A stretch of DNA of 64,000 nucleotides from Epiperipatus broadwayi (GCA_028023455.1 JAQFVV010012441.1:4337911-4401910); one strand, 5' to 3'; positions 47,600 through 60,112 are shown, numbered from the stretch's first letter. The notes: generated by a model from the letters alone, not told the origin. Numbers and translations are program-made.

Positions 47600-47718
47600 T
47601 GTATCTATATATGCAATATATAGGGTATATTAGCACAGACTTTCACATAACCCACCACTCTCCACTCCATCTCATAACACTGATACCCTTGAACACATAT
47701 ATGTCGAAAAGATAAATA

Positions 47719-47766
47719 ATCACCAATATAAGTATTTCATGCTAAACCAGAAATCATCAGTTGGCC
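47719..47766 (-). ncRNA. Hammerhead ribozyme, family A, stem II damaged
   Basis: Core CTGATGA and GAAA are intact and CCAA / TTGG stem I is present. Stem II is disrupted (TTTCT opposite AGCAT). Stem III reads ATACTTAT, one change from the palindrome. Confidence 0.65.
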
Positions 47767-48055
47767 AGATTATCATCTCCACACATATATGCAATAAGTG
47801 CTCAGATATATATTAAGATAGGCAATCTTCATACTTTAATGGACAGGCTTCAATCCTCTTCATACTCCAACTCTTCAACCATCCATCCATCCAATTGAAA
47901 ATCTGATGATGAAATGCTCAAAGGCCACCCTGAGAACGAGATTCTCATCATCATCAGATTTTCAATTGGATGGACGGTTAAAGAGTTGGAGTGTGGAGAG
48001 AATTGAAGTCTGTCCATTAAAGTATGAAGATTAGCTACCTTAATATATATTTGAG

Positions 48056-48105
48056 CTGGACCAACTGATAATCGCTGGTTTAGCATGAAATACGTATATT
48101 GGTGA
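48056..48105 (+). ncRNA. Hammerhead ribozyme, family A, G8 lost
   Basis: ACCAA, CTGATAA, GCTGGTTTAGC hairpin, GAAA, palindrome ATACGTAT, A, TTGGT. The G8 change predicts loss of cleavage; everything else is well kept. Confidence 0.7.
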
Positions 48106-48419
48106 TTATTTATCTTTTCGACATATATATGTTCAAGTGTATCAGTATTATGAGATGGAGTGGAGAGTGGTGGGTTGTGTGAAAATCTGTGCTCATATAC
48201 CCTATATATAATGTTATATGTACAAAATTAGTGAAGATTGGTGATCCTGTGGTCCAGCTAACTTATATTTTTTATATGCAGTCTTCCAAAATGAATATTA
48301 ATTTTATAAATAATTATCCATACATCTTCAATTAATTAATGTTCACAAATACATGTATGTATAATTTCAATTATTTTTAAATTGATTTTGGAGGTACATA
48401 CTTTTATAGGACAGCTAAA

Positions 48420-50350
48420 TTTATAACCGAGTGTTAAATTAATCAAGTTATCTTCGAAAAATTTGCTGCAAAATCTTCTTTTGAATTAATGCAAATATTA
48501 AATTCACAAATATATAATCCTAACAATAAACTTACTTCATTACATACAATGGAACTTTATGGTTCAGTATCACGACAGTTATCTATTAATATAATTCATA
48601 ACATTTTAATTAAATTAAATTTTAATAAGCATAAAATAAATTTTATTATTGGTGTTCTTAAACGGATGGATGGAAACATTACAACCCCTTTCAACGGTCA
48701 ATTTTATACAATGAAACATAGATGGCTTATGGGGCTACCATTAAGTGGAATAATTTGCAGTAAAATTCTTAACCAATTTGAATTAGCAGTTATATCAAAA
48801 ATGTTCACTACAGTAACATCACCTTTGTCTATGTACTTTGTTGACATGTTCATATCTATGCAGAATAAAGAAACAAATATTGATATAAAGAATAAGTTAT
48901 CTTATTTATTTTCTTTAGTTTGAACTATATAAAATGAAGATATATCAAATGGAATAAAGTTTTTATAAATGTATATTCAACATTCAAGCTCACAAATTAA
49001 TTATAAAATGATTACTGAAATAAATCAAGATACTGCCAAATCTGTAGCGCTCGTTACAACACGTAGCTAACAGCCAATCAGATGTCAAGGATAGCCATCT
49101 AAAATGACATCAAACCTAAACATAACTTTTCTTTCTATTTATCTAAGCCAGTTTGTAAGTATTTACATCTGATTGGCTGTCAGTTATGTATTGTAATGAG
49201 TGCTAGAAATTTGGCAGTATCTCGATTTATTTCAGTTTTCAACTATCAGCGCTTTGCAAATTAAAATATTATTTACATACTTTACTGCTTGTTATGTATT
49301 CTAAAAACTACTTCGTAATAAATCATAGGATTTCACGTTGTATGTTTATGATTTAGACTCTGTGAGTTAATTGTGAAGATATTTAAAGCTTCAAGCTTTC
49401 AAACCTAAATGCTTATTACTGGCTTAGATATATAGAAAGAAAAGTTGAGAGAAGGGTGGCTGCCCTTTTCTCGTAAAATCTTTGTTGTGTGTTTAGGTTT
49501 GATGTCATTTTAGATGGCTATCCTTGACATCTGGTTGTCTGTCAATTATGTATTGTAAGAAGCGCTATAGATTTGATAGTATCTCAATTTATTTCAGTTT
49601 TCAACTATCAGCACTTCGCAAATTAAAATATTATTTATAAAATGATTGTAAAATCCATCAAGTTCATTGTGTGATTCACCCATATTCCGATTTCACATAA
49701 ATTGGCTGGCTTCAAATATTTTTTGTATACAAACTATAAATTACGTAAGTTTGAAACAGATAGAAAAGACAACATTGAAAACTATATAAAAGACTTGGTC
49801 AATTCAGGATATAATATTAATATATTAAATAAAATTATTAAAATTTCATTCATCTTTAAATAATAGGAACATAAATAAAATATTAATGCATTGATCAGCC
49901 TCCCTTGGCTCACATTTATATAAAACGATGAAAACAATCTGCTCAAATAATTTCAATATTAGTTTTAGAATCCCTCCTAATCTTAATCAAATGTTAAATA
50001 ATACTAAAGATAAATTATCTCCAAACCCAAGCTCTTTAAATTATTTATACAATTAAATGTAATAAACCAACACATAATGCAATTTATTATGGTGAATCTT
50101 ATACCAATTGTACTACAAGACGATCACAACACAGACACACACACATATATATAAATAAACACACTAAAATAGACCCTGTATTATATTTATATTTTAGAAC
50201 ATGAAATGAAGTCTGGCCACAATTTCGATCCTCTTAATATCAAAGTCGTTTGCAATGATTGAAAAATAAAGTATAAAGAGGCATGGTTTACTGCAAATAA
50301 TATCAACACAATAAACAATAAAAACTTATGCGCTGCATTATCATGAAATT
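48420..50350 (+). pseudogene. Penelope-like element, RT and GIY-YIG remnants
   Basis: The open part (48489..48923) carries RT motifs in Penelope order: a LTSLHTMELYGS block (equivalent of the DVxxLYxN box), a FNGQFYTMKHRWLMGLPLS block (QxxGxxMGxPLS equivalent), and YFVDMFI where the catalytic YVDD box belongs, so one catalytic Asp is lost. After a 621-bp insertion, frames continue with SHKLAGFKYFLY and LVNSGYNINILNKIIK, then a decayed GIY-YIG region near 50070-50130 (AIYYGESY, RRSQHR). Ends are not sharply defined. Dead by stops and motif loss. Confidence 0.85.
49014..49634. mobile_element. Family F element nested in Penelope copy
   Basis: A 13-bp repeat TTATAAAATGATT (49001..49013 and 49635..49647) bounds a 621-bp insertion that splits the Penelope reading region. 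Inside are one inverted unit then two direct units with a period of about 363 bp (ACATCTGATTGG near 49165; ACATCTGGTTG near 49528). No ORF. No canonical hammerhead; the unit junction shows CTGATAG followed later by GAAA but lacks stem I pairing. Confidence 0.85.
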
Positions 50351-50509
50351 GATATGTATATATGAATTATTAACTTATAAATTCTATTTATGTAAACTTA
50401 TAGCAATTCTATGAATATGATTGACCTGGTTGAAAGCAATGCTTAGAAATAATATTTTATTAAATTTATAATCTCTTCAGAATAATGTACCTTTACCATT
50501 ATTTTTTAT

Positions 50510-51194
50510 AATCTATAATATTAATAAGCCAATAAGCTGATACACATGTGCTTTGCAGATGTCACTATATAAATGAATACTCCTACTTTTTCAAATCCAA
50601 GATAAAGTCTTTAAGAAAATATAGAATGAATCCACCTATATTTTCGACCCAACCGTATATGTATGGGCAAATCTGAAGTGTTTGGTCGAAAATATAGGTG
50701 GATTCATTCTATATTTTCTTAAAGACTTTATCTTGGGTTTGAAAAAGTAGGAGTATTCATTTATATTGTGACATCTGCAAAGCGCAGTGTATCAGCTTAT
50801 TGGCTTATTAATATTATAGATTATAAACAAAAACATCGGCTATATTAAAAAAATAAATGTCTTGTTTACATATGTTTAATTATAAGAATGACGTATCCTA
50901 AATTCTAGAAATTTCATTAGTCATTCATTTACGATGTAGAAAAGTAATTTAAAGTGATCAATTAATAACTTCACGCTCTTTATTTCAAACACTTCAGATT
51001 TGCCCATACATATACGGTTGGGTCGAAAATATAGGTGGATTCATTCTATATTTTCTTAAAGACTTTATCTTGGGTTTGAAAAAGTAGGAGTATTCATTTA
51101 TATAGTGACATCTGCAAAGCGCATGTGTATCAGCTTATTAATATTATAGATTATAAACAAAAACATCGCGCTATATTAAAAAAATAAATGTCTT
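50510..51194. mobile_element. Family C inverted-plus-tandem element (C2)
   Basis: A 12-bp repeat ATTATTTTTTAT (50498..50509 and 51195..51206) flanks the element. It holds one minus-strand arm, then two plus-strand units with a period of 337 bp (GGTCGAAAATATAGG at 50684 and 51021). Repeated blocks are nearly identical, so it is young. No ORF and no canonical hammerhead core. Confidence 0.82.
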
Positions 51195-51206
51195 ATTATT
51201 TTTTAT

Positions 51207-52045
51207 ATTTAATTATTTTTTCTAAATATTATAATATTTTATATTACATCTATATAATGTTTTTTTATATTTAATTTTAAAAAGATACAATGATACAACG
51301 TACTAATACTAACAGATAATCTCTAAGCTAAATTTAGATTAATATTTATAGATGTGATTGCATTACATATAATTGTGTGATTGACATTATTCTAGAAATT
51401 TTAAATATTTTTACTACTACATATTTAACAACTATGTTTTATTCATGAGGTTATTAAAATCATATATACATATTAAATAGTATAGCACTAATACTTAGTA
51501 GTAATTGGAATAAGAAAACATTTCATGTGCTACTCATATTTATGCAATCTTCTCTTATATCATATCTGCTGCATAAACAAAAATCTATATTTATATGTGA
51601 CTACAGATCTTATATAGAAAGGAGATCAGATAAAGATATTTATGAGGATGAACATTAAATCTGATAGAAATGTTTACACTTTTAAAAAAAATGTTTTTTT
51701 GTTTAAGACCTTTAAGATACAAAGAACAAAATGAATTTACGCTTCATTTGAAAAGCAGATTTGACATGAGAGGGTATTATATTAATATAATTAGAACTTG
51801 GAATTTTTATTTTAATTATTACATATTATCATCATTGTATTATTTAATATTTACATAACTAACATTTAGTTGTTTATTTACAAGAAAGTTAAAATGAGTA
51901 GGTATTGGCTCTAATTTGTATGATTACTTGATTTGAATGAGCATATGTGAACATTCATTTTTGTTGTAATATAGATCTAGCACTAATAGCTTTACATTTA
52001 CATAATCAGCATACATAAAGATTATTAGTTTATATATATAATTGT
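51207..52045. other. AT-rich non-coding stretch
   Basis: Nothing recognised. Confidence 0.45.
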
Positions 52046-52917
52046 GATCATTATCATCATCAATCAATCATTATCAATCCACTCCAGAATGAAGGTCTCT
52101 CCAAGTTCAATCCATCTCTGATCTTTATCTTTAGCTTCTCTTCTCCACATCACCACTGCACACTTTCTATGTGGTCTCTTTCTGGGTCTTTTACAATCTC
52201 TTGAAATCCAGTTTAAAATTTCACTTGTCCATCTACAATCATCTCTTCTAGCAATATGTCCAGCACAACTCCACTTGAGGTCAGTAACACCTGTTTGTTC
52301 TCTGACCATATATTGCATTTTCAATCTCTCCTTGTTACTCCCAATGTGCATCTCTCCATACTTCTTTGAATAGTCTGAAGTCTCTGTTTTGCTCTTCTAT
52401 TAAGTTTCCAAGTCTCAGATCCATAAGTAAGAACTGGTAAAACACATTTATTAAAAACCTTCTTTTTCAAACACATAGGCATATTTCCTTTTAGTATTAA
52501 GTTATTTCTACCAAAAACACTCCAGCCAAGTTTAATTCTATGATTAATTTCATTCATTATGTTTCCATCTGTATTAATAATCTTATCAATGTATTTGTAA
52601 CTGTTAACTGCTTCTAACTCATCATAATCAATCTTTATTTTCATATTTTGAGAACATCCATTAAACATTACTTTAGTCGTTTTAACAATTATATTTAGTC
52701 CTACTTTCATTTGATAACTCCTGCAACATTTCCTGCAGCTCTGCAAAATTTAAATGACTTAAATAATCTCCATTTACTCTCACTCCTTTAGCTTCCCATT
52801 TTAACCCACAAAATACTTCTTACAGCACTGCTGTAAAATGTTTTGGAGATATGGAGTCACCCTGCTTTACACCCTTCTCAATGTTGATTTTCCTAGTATC
52901 ATTATATAATCGAATTG
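52046..52917 (-). pseudogene. RTE LINE, longest copy, RT palm end to C-terminus (R4)
   Basis: Reading from 52917 on the minus strand: an IEKGVKQGDSISPKHFTAVL block (RT GxxQGDxxSP motif), then VRVNGDYLSHLNFA joined directly to ELQEML. The catalytic FADD strand is thus deleted. Then INTDGNIMNEI, RIKLGWS, LPVLTYGSETW, a frameshift near 52340, REQTGVTDL, CAGHIARRDD and PRKRPHRKC. It ends in an ATC/GAT-type tail (52046..52070). The 5' half, including the endonuclease, is missing. Confidence 0.92.
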
Positions 52918-53227
52918 TTGAAATATATATATAACTCATCAAATTTTGTGAATTTGAGGCAGTCTCATCATGATATTCAAATCTATAAGATTATAAACTA
53001 TTGTCTAATACAAAAGTTTAGACCATTTTAGCTTTCTGTACGTGAATAAATATTTTTCATCTTCGAGCAAAATGGAGGATTGATCCCTGATCTCTATGTC
53101 AAAAATAGTCTTTACATATTTTATATGTGATTTCATAAAATATAAAAGAATAACGGTGATTAACTATTATATTCAATCTTTCAATCTGCAAAAATACTTT
53201 CAGTTAATTCCTTGTATATGTATATAT

Positions 53228-53570
53228 AAATTACCCTGAATTCAGAACTCAACTAGACTAGCCAAGAAAATAAACACTAAACTACTACCAATGGATTCAC
53301 TGCTACAAATTGACATTTCAAGTGTAAAGAACTATGAAATAACATATTTATACTAAACATTAAGCAATTAACTTATTTAAAAGTTTTTTTAAAGGTAAGA
53401 GTGGATGGGACAAAAGTGAAATTGTGGGTAATGTTAAGTATAAATATGTTGTTATTTTGTAGTTCTTTATACTTGAGAAATCTGCTTGTAGCAATGAAAC
53501 CATTTGGTAGTGTTTTAGAGTTTATTTTCTTGGCTAGTCTGGTTGAGTTCTGAATTTGGTGTAATTTTGA
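53228..53570. repeat. Foldback element, about 340 bp (family I)
   Basis: CAGAACTCAACTAGACTAGC at the left pairs with GCTAGTCTGGTTGAGTTCTG at the right. Arms run about 130-160 bp each around a centre near 53395. No ORF or TSD seen. Confidence 0.75.
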
Positions 53571-53603
53571 TTATTTAATGACTAATTTAGCTTTATGCTT
53601 TAG

Positions 53604-53676
53604 TGTATATATATATATATATACAATATATATATATATATATATATATTATGCTTTATATATATATATATATATA
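53604..53676. repeat. (TA)n microsatellite
   Basis: Several TA runs separated by short interruptions. Confidence 0.9.
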
Positions 53677-53679
53677 AAC

Positions 53680-54110
53680 AAAATGAGTAAATCTCTCTGA
53701 TTCCAGGCTATGAATTAAATTCACTCTGATGTTTGTAAACATATCTTTGTCAACACTCTGCTGGTAACTCAGAGTGAAATTAATTGATCATATTCTATTA
53801 TACAATGCTGGAGATAACATCTCTTTTTAACACCTTGATTGTAATAATTAAATAAGATATAATATGTAAACTTTAAGTTAAACATAACTCAGTAATGTAT
53901 AAACAAAGGGAGTAAACTATAATTCCCCCAGGCTATGAATTATAAGCACATTAAATCTGTCTGATATATTAATTTTACTCTGAATTACCAACAGTGTTGA
54001 CAAAGGCAAGTTTATAAACATCAGAGCTTCCAAAAATAGGTGGATTCATTTTATTCTTGATCCATTGTTCAACATTCAGAATGTTTTTAATTCATAGCCA
54101 GAGGGAAGGA
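53680..54110. repeat. Foldback element (family H)
   Basis: Inverted arms share TTTGTCAACACTCTGCTGGT-like and CTCTGATGTTTGTAAACAT-like blocks. The right arm continues into 'gaatgaatccacctat', also found at 3195..3325 and, in similar form, inside family C. The direct block CCAGGCTATGAATTA occurs at both 53704 and 53929. No hammerhead core. Confidence 0.7.
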
Positions 54111-55059
54111 TGATTTACTGCCTTTGTTTATATAGCATAGAGCTAAGGCTAAGACTAATTTAAAGTTATATATTGTGCCCTTTTATATGGGTCTCCATAA
54201 ATTGTTGTATCAATCTATTTAAAAAATTTTAAATTTAAGATATATTTAACTATATGATGTTAATTTTGTTTATAACAATCTTTTTAAAAGTGTAATTAAA
54301 GTAATTCATGAGTATTTGATATGTAAAAATTGTGCTGATGTTTGAGAGAGATGTTTCAATGGGAATGATAATAGTATATGGTTGGGAAAACTGGCCATGA
54401 TCAATACTGCATTAATAAATTTAATAAATAAATGTTTAAAGTTAGTTTTAAAAAAGACAAGTTAAAATTAAATGCATATATTTATTGTTGATAAAAATTA
54501 ATATTTAATAAATGAATATAAATATTTTAATTGTTAGTAGTACATGATAGAAGATTAATATTTGATTTTAATAATATCGAATTATTATTTTAAAAGTTGT
54601 TAGAAGATATTATTTATTTTAAAAATATTTATTTTTAAAAAATGAATTGTTAGTTTATTTTTAGATTATTACAAGCGTTTGTAGCTTTGTTGTAAAAAAA
54701 AACAGATGTTAATTAGACACATACACACATGCTTGGGAGTTTTTTTTAGTAAAGTTGCAAAACTATTTTAAAATTTTGTTATAAAATTTATAAGTATTAT
54801 ATTGGCTATCATGAAATAAAAATAAAGATAATTAATGTGAAATATTAAATCTGATTTTTAAAATACTGCTTAAAAACATAACGAATAAAAATAGACTTAA
54901 TTTATTTATAAAAATAATCTTATAAAAGTTAAAAGTGAAATAAGTAAGAAAGTATATTTTTAAAAAATGTTTAATGGATTTAAATAAATGATAAAGATTA
55001 ATTTAAGAATTTAATAATGTGATATATAATAAATATTAAATACGTCATTATTTATTTTT
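54111..55059. other. AT-rich non-coding stretch
   Basis: Nothing recognised. Confidence 0.45.
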
Positions 55060-57640
55060 AATTCTGTCTTGTTGGTAAAATATGTAAATAAGCTAGCAAG
55101 TTGATTGTTTAACTCACCAATCAAGTGGGAGTTTTCTTCCGGTATAAAACCAAGGTTCAATTGTTCGGAGAGGGATTGTGATTGAAATTCTTAAAGTAAA
55201 GGGTGTTATTAGAAATAGCTAAGTAATTATAGACGCTCTCAAAATCGTTTAAAAATTATAAGAGAGTAATTTTTAAAAATAATTTATAAAAGTTTATCGA
55301 TAAATATGCAGTGTTAATTTTAATTATAATTTCCTATTGATCATTTCTTGAAGCTCAATTTACTATCAAATAGTCATGAGAACATCGTGTAAGGATAAAA
55401 TGTATTGGAGACTTTATACTAAAAATTTAACAAACGCTGGATTAACTAGGAGAGTTACTAGATGCACAAAAGTAATACGTTGGACTTTGTATAAATTTAA
55501 AAGCTAATGGTAATTAATTTTATAAAATAGATATTTAAAAGAATGAGAAATACTTCTTTATAAAGAAAGTATTTGTGAATTGTAAATCTAAGTATATAAC
55601 TTAGTAAAGATGGTAAATAATAATGATTACCTAAATACTTGCCTTGTTAAGTCTTTATGGTTTAAAAGACTACATTTTTGATAGTTTTAAAAGGCAAATA
55701 AATTGAAAATTTAATTGGCAGAAAAGTACTTATAAGTAAAAATTATAATATTAGAAAGTCTGAACGCTGGTCATACAGAAGAATTAAAGAAAGATTAATC
55801 TTACCTAAATTATTTGTTAAGGAATGCGCAAATCAAATATACGTGGATATCCAAATCAATTAAAAAATAATTAAATAAGAACTTTATAAACTATAGACTA
55901 ATTCTAAAATAATAACTTTTAAATAATTTTTCTTAAAGAAATGAATACGGATCTTATAAACTATTTTAATTATTATTTTGTTCTTATGATGGAACTGACT
56001 TTTTTTTTATTTTTTTAAAAAAAAAACGTTTTCATTTATTTCATAAAAACTTTTAAAAAGCACGTGATGTACCGGAAAAGGAAGTAATGTTTGGTGAAAA
56101 TTTGTGCCTAGGAAAAAGAACAATATAGTGAAAGAAGACACCGTTGGATGTTATGTAATATGTTTTATTTATTAACTAACATAAATATTTAATTAATTAT
56201 TAATTTATTGAAAGATAGGAAAGGTACATTTACATTTTTTTAAAAGTAATAACTAAATATTAATATAATTTTTATTGCATAAAGTTTATTTTATAATTAT
56301 ACAACACGTAATATTTTAAAGAATAATTGTTGAGTGTAAATGTGAAATTATTTTGTAAAACTGAAATCTTGGAGGACATCGTGTGATGGACTGTACATTG
56401 AAGTATCATTTATGGTAAAAATTGTGTAATAATGATAATAATTTGATGTATTTACTATGTTTTCTTTAGATCAACCAAATGTTATATGATTATTGAATGA
56501 ATGTATTAATATTTAAATAATATACACGCATAAGATTAATAATATCAGTTTTATTTTAATATGCATACTTTAAATTGATGATGTAAATTTAGTACAACGT
56601 AATATGAGAACCTAGAAATAATTATATGATTCTTTCGTGAATAAATTTTAATGTTTCTGTTACAATATTAGGAATTAGATTTATGATTAGTGTAAGTTAT
56701 TTATTTTTTTTCTTTTCAAGTTAGTAAGAGATATATAAAAATCTATATTTTATTTTTATTTTTTTTATTAGATAAGTAAGTTAATTTTACATAGAAATTT
56801 ATATCTTGATTGAAGGCTTATTGTATATAGAGGATGAGGTATAAGAGAGTTTGGATCGTTATTATTTTGTTTTGAAATTGGTCATTTGTTTCCTGAAATT
56901 AAATAAGGTTAAAATGACTTTTGTAGATAGAAGTTTATTAGGAAGGAATAAGAATAACAAGTAAAAAAGAGTAATAATTTATATGAAAAGAATCATAGAA
57001 TTTTATTTGATATAATACTTTATAAAAGTTGAAATTATTGAATAATTTAAAATATTATTTTTAAAAGTACATATACGTATTGCATATTTTGATAAGACAT
57101 GTAATATAACATTATATCGGAATGAAATAAATGGTTATAATATAATAATTGTTGTTATATTACAAAGTTACATCAGTTTATACAGTAATTAATATTTGAG
57201 TAATACTGATGGTAAATGTAATACATCCTAATACATTATAATATAAATAATAGTAAGACTTAAGTGAAATAGCATTTTTAATTATTAAAGTTTGTTTATT
57301 TACATACATGCTACATGAATGATATCTCACATAAAACCTTTTCTTGTATTAACTGAGGACAAATGATGTTTATTAAAATTTAAAGTCATAATCTTAATTA
57401 AATGTTATTGATAGAACATTTTTAAGAAATGTATAAATTATCTATTTATGATTATGGAAATAGTAACAGCATAAAAATCTTGTATTATTATTTTTGTTTT
57501 ATTTTCTTTAGTTCCATTTGTAAATGTAAATAGTGTAAATAAGTTATTTGTTAAAGTTGATGTAAATAAATTTGTTAAGTTGTTTTAAAAGTGTGTCGAA
57601 TTCATTATTTTACACCACAGCATTTGACAACAGATAATTT
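55060..57640 (+). other. Possible promoter-bearing, LTR-like stretch
   Basis: GGTATAAAACC at about 55141 is a good TATA box, followed about 25-30 bases later by TCAATTGTTCGGAGAGGG, an initiator-like GC-richer patch. About 2.4 kb downstream, AATAAA precedes TTTTACACCACA and then CATTTGACAACAG, which resembles the end of an LTR followed by a primer-binding-like sequence. No second LTR, gag or pol is visible. It could equally be a host promoter and 5' exon. Confidence 0.25.
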
Positions 57641-58489
57641 GAATGTACATAATATTTGCACAATATGAATTTATTATTTTATTATTTGAGAAAGAAACAC
57701 AATATTTTATTAATATAATTTATAGAAATTGATGGACATTAACATATAATATTACGATGGTCACAAAGTAATTATAATGCACAATATAAGAGTATAATAT
57801 TATTTATTGCCACAGATTGTTAAATTATAAGACTTTTAGTATATTTTAAAATTAAGATACTATATGGAAATGAAAGACATGTATATGATTCACTTATTTT
57901 CTTAGTGATTAATAGTATAATAAAATAGATAAGATTAAGCTATACACTAAAGATTATTATTGTTAGTTATTGTTATTAGAATAAGTTAGGTGTATTTAGG
58001 TTTGATATTAAATCCCTTATCATTCCTATCTACATGAATTATTATTACTTTAAGGTAATTAGAAGAACCTGAGATCATTTAATTATATTTCCTTAACAAA
58101 AGATTGAGATTTATTTATCTATTATTATTAAAGATAGTTCATTTATAAAAGTCATAAGAATGCTGTAGAGTTAGTAATGAGATAATAAAGAGGTAATAGT
58201 ATTCTTATGCCATTGAGATAGTGTCTTGGAGAGACATTGGCTCAATGTAAATCCAATTACCAATTGTAACTTCACTTCACAGTCTCATGATTTTAGTAAA
58301 TATTTATTTAATTTGTACATAATATTGAACTATATTAAATTTTGATAAGTTTTGTAATAAATCTGATAAGTTATAATATTATAAAATATATTAAAGATAT
58401 TTGTACATATTTTAGCTGAGCATAATGATTTAATTGAGCTAGTCATATTTTTAATTATATCATATATTGAGAAGTGAGGGTACAATATA
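57641..58489. other. AT-rich non-coding stretch
   Basis: Nothing recognised. Confidence 0.45.
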
Positions 58490-58565
58490 TATATATATAT
58501 ATATGTAACTCTATAAATAAATATTTGAAAATAGAGTAATTAAAAGTCAATAAAAATTTTATGTA

Positions 58566-58612
58566 TAACTATAACTTAGAAGCGCTTTCACTACGTTGTA
58601 GCTTTGTCAACT
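58566..58612 (-). ncRNA. Weak hammerhead-like motif in Penelope 3' end
   Basis: Minus strand: TTGACAA (CTGANGA with two changes), a CTAC / GTAG-like hairpin, then GAAA and the palindrome AGCGCT. The order matches a Penelope-type hammerhead, but two invariant core positions are wrong. A mirrored copy lies at 60113..60150. Confidence 0.35.
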
Positions 58613-58627
58613 ATCACATTTAAAATG

Positions 58628-59395
58628 TCAACTTTCCCATAATTCTGTTATCTTAATGTTTGCTGCTTGCTGATTAATTAAATTTTGCTTGTAGTTATAT
58701 ATTAACATTGCCTCTTTAATTTTTCTTTTATTGTTATTTCTTTCAGTTTCCAATATTTTTACATTGTTATAATCAAAATCAAAACCATATATACATGATT
58801 TATTATGGTCATAAAAAACAGAAGCTGATAAATTCTCACTATTTTTAAAATTTTGTTTCGTATTTTGAACCCTTTTAAACAATAATATGTGCTCTTTTGT
58901 TCTTTTTTCCAATGTGCACCTCGATTCACCTATATATTCACTACCACACCTACATGTCCATTTGTAAATGGTACAATTTTTATTTGTCAATAAAGTTTTA
59001 TCTTTTGAATTGTTTATTAATTTATTTAATGTAGGTGGTGCATAAAATGCTATATCGCATATTCCTTTATAAATTTTCTTAATGAAACTTGCTTGTTGAT
59101 TTGATATATATGGTATTGATATCCACAACTTTTTATCAGAAAAATTAACATTATTATTAATATTTTTATTTTTAGAAGTAAAATTTTTAACAGTATAATA
59201 TACACAATCATAATTGTATTCAACGTTTAACAACTCATTACAATAAACTTCAATATTTTTAGTTTTATCTGATGCATATTTACAAAGGTTATCATTTCTA
59301 AATAAAAAGGACTTCAAACCTGCCATTTTATGTGACATTGGTACTTTTGATTCATATGGAATATATCCTCTTTTTGCTATTGGTTTAAGAGTCAT
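58628..59395 (-). pseudogene. Penelope GIY-YIG endonuclease region, open copy
   Basis: A 255-codon open frame. Around residues 47-110 it aligns with the post-RT 'thumb' region (SHKMAGLKSFLF). Residues 137-168 form the GIY-YIG nuclease: IYKWTC, CGSEYIGES, then LEKRTKEH with the expected Arg, and later KIKEAM and LINQQAAN. A Penelope-like protein uses this nuclease to nick target DNA. The RT domain is missing upstream, so this is a 5'-truncated copy although its frame is intact; the first Met is not a true start. Confidence 0.82.
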
Positions 59396-59425
59396 ATAGT
59401 AATTCAGTTTATCCTTATTTGTAGT

Positions 59426-60065
59426 AAATATGCATCAGATAAAGCTAAAAATATTAAAGTTTATTGTAATGAGTTGTTAAACGTGGATACAATTATGATT
59501 GTGTATATTATACTGTTAAAAATTTTACTTCTAAATATAAAAATATTAATAATAATGTTAATTTGTTTGATAAAAAGTTGTGGATATCAATACCATATAT
59601 ATCGAATCAACAGGCAAGTTTCATTAAGAAAATTTATAAAGGAATATGTGATATAGCATTTTATGCACCACCTACATTAAATAAATTAATAAACAATTCA
59701 AAAGATAAAACTTTATTGACAAATAAAAATTGTATCATTTACAAATGGACATGTAGGTGTGGTAGTGAATATATAGGTGAATCAAGGTGCACATTGGAAA
59801 AAAGAACAAAAGAGCACATATTATTGTTTAAAAGGGTTCAAAATACGAAACAAAAATTTTTAAAAATAGTGAGAATTTATCAGCTTCTGTTTTTTATGAC
59901 CATAATAAATCATGTATATATGGTTTTGATTATAACAATGTAAAAATATTAGAAACTAAAAGAAATAACAATAAAAGAAAAATTAAAGAGGCAATGTTAA
60001 TATATAAATATAAGCAAAATTTAATTAATCGGCAAGCAGCAAACGTTAAGATAACAGAATTGTGA
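59426..60065 (+). pseudogene. Penelope GIY-YIG region, inverted copy
   Basis: Inverted, very similar copy of 58628..59395, beginning at the KYASDK codons. The GIY-YIG core (IYKWTC, EYIGES, LEKRTKEH) is intact between 59737 and 59820. Frameshifts near 59500 and 59855 break it; the tail resumes as KIKEAMLIY and VKITEL. Confidence 0.82.
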
Positions 60066-60112
60066 GAAAGTTGACATTAAATTATGGGAAAGTTGATATT
60101 TTAAATGTGATA

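Larger units (their letters stand above)
47600..48225. mobile_element. Family A full palindrome (A7)
   Basis: Two complete inverted family A arms meet near 47935. Both outer ends show the block CCACCACTCTCCACTCCATC and its complement, and both arms keep a recognisable ribozyme. The left-end stretch TACAGGTTTATTATATACCT forms a small hairpin like that ending A2. No clear TSD. Confidence 0.78.

Noticed and set aside
49225-49300. CTGATAG...GAAA on the minus strand of family F as a hammerhead
   Set aside because: G8 and A9 are absent and the flanks do not pair as stem I in either direct copy.
50670-51040. GGTCGAAAATATAGG in family C as part of a hammerhead
   Set aside because: The upstream CTGAAGTG does not match CTGANGA and no consistent stem II or stem I could be drawn.
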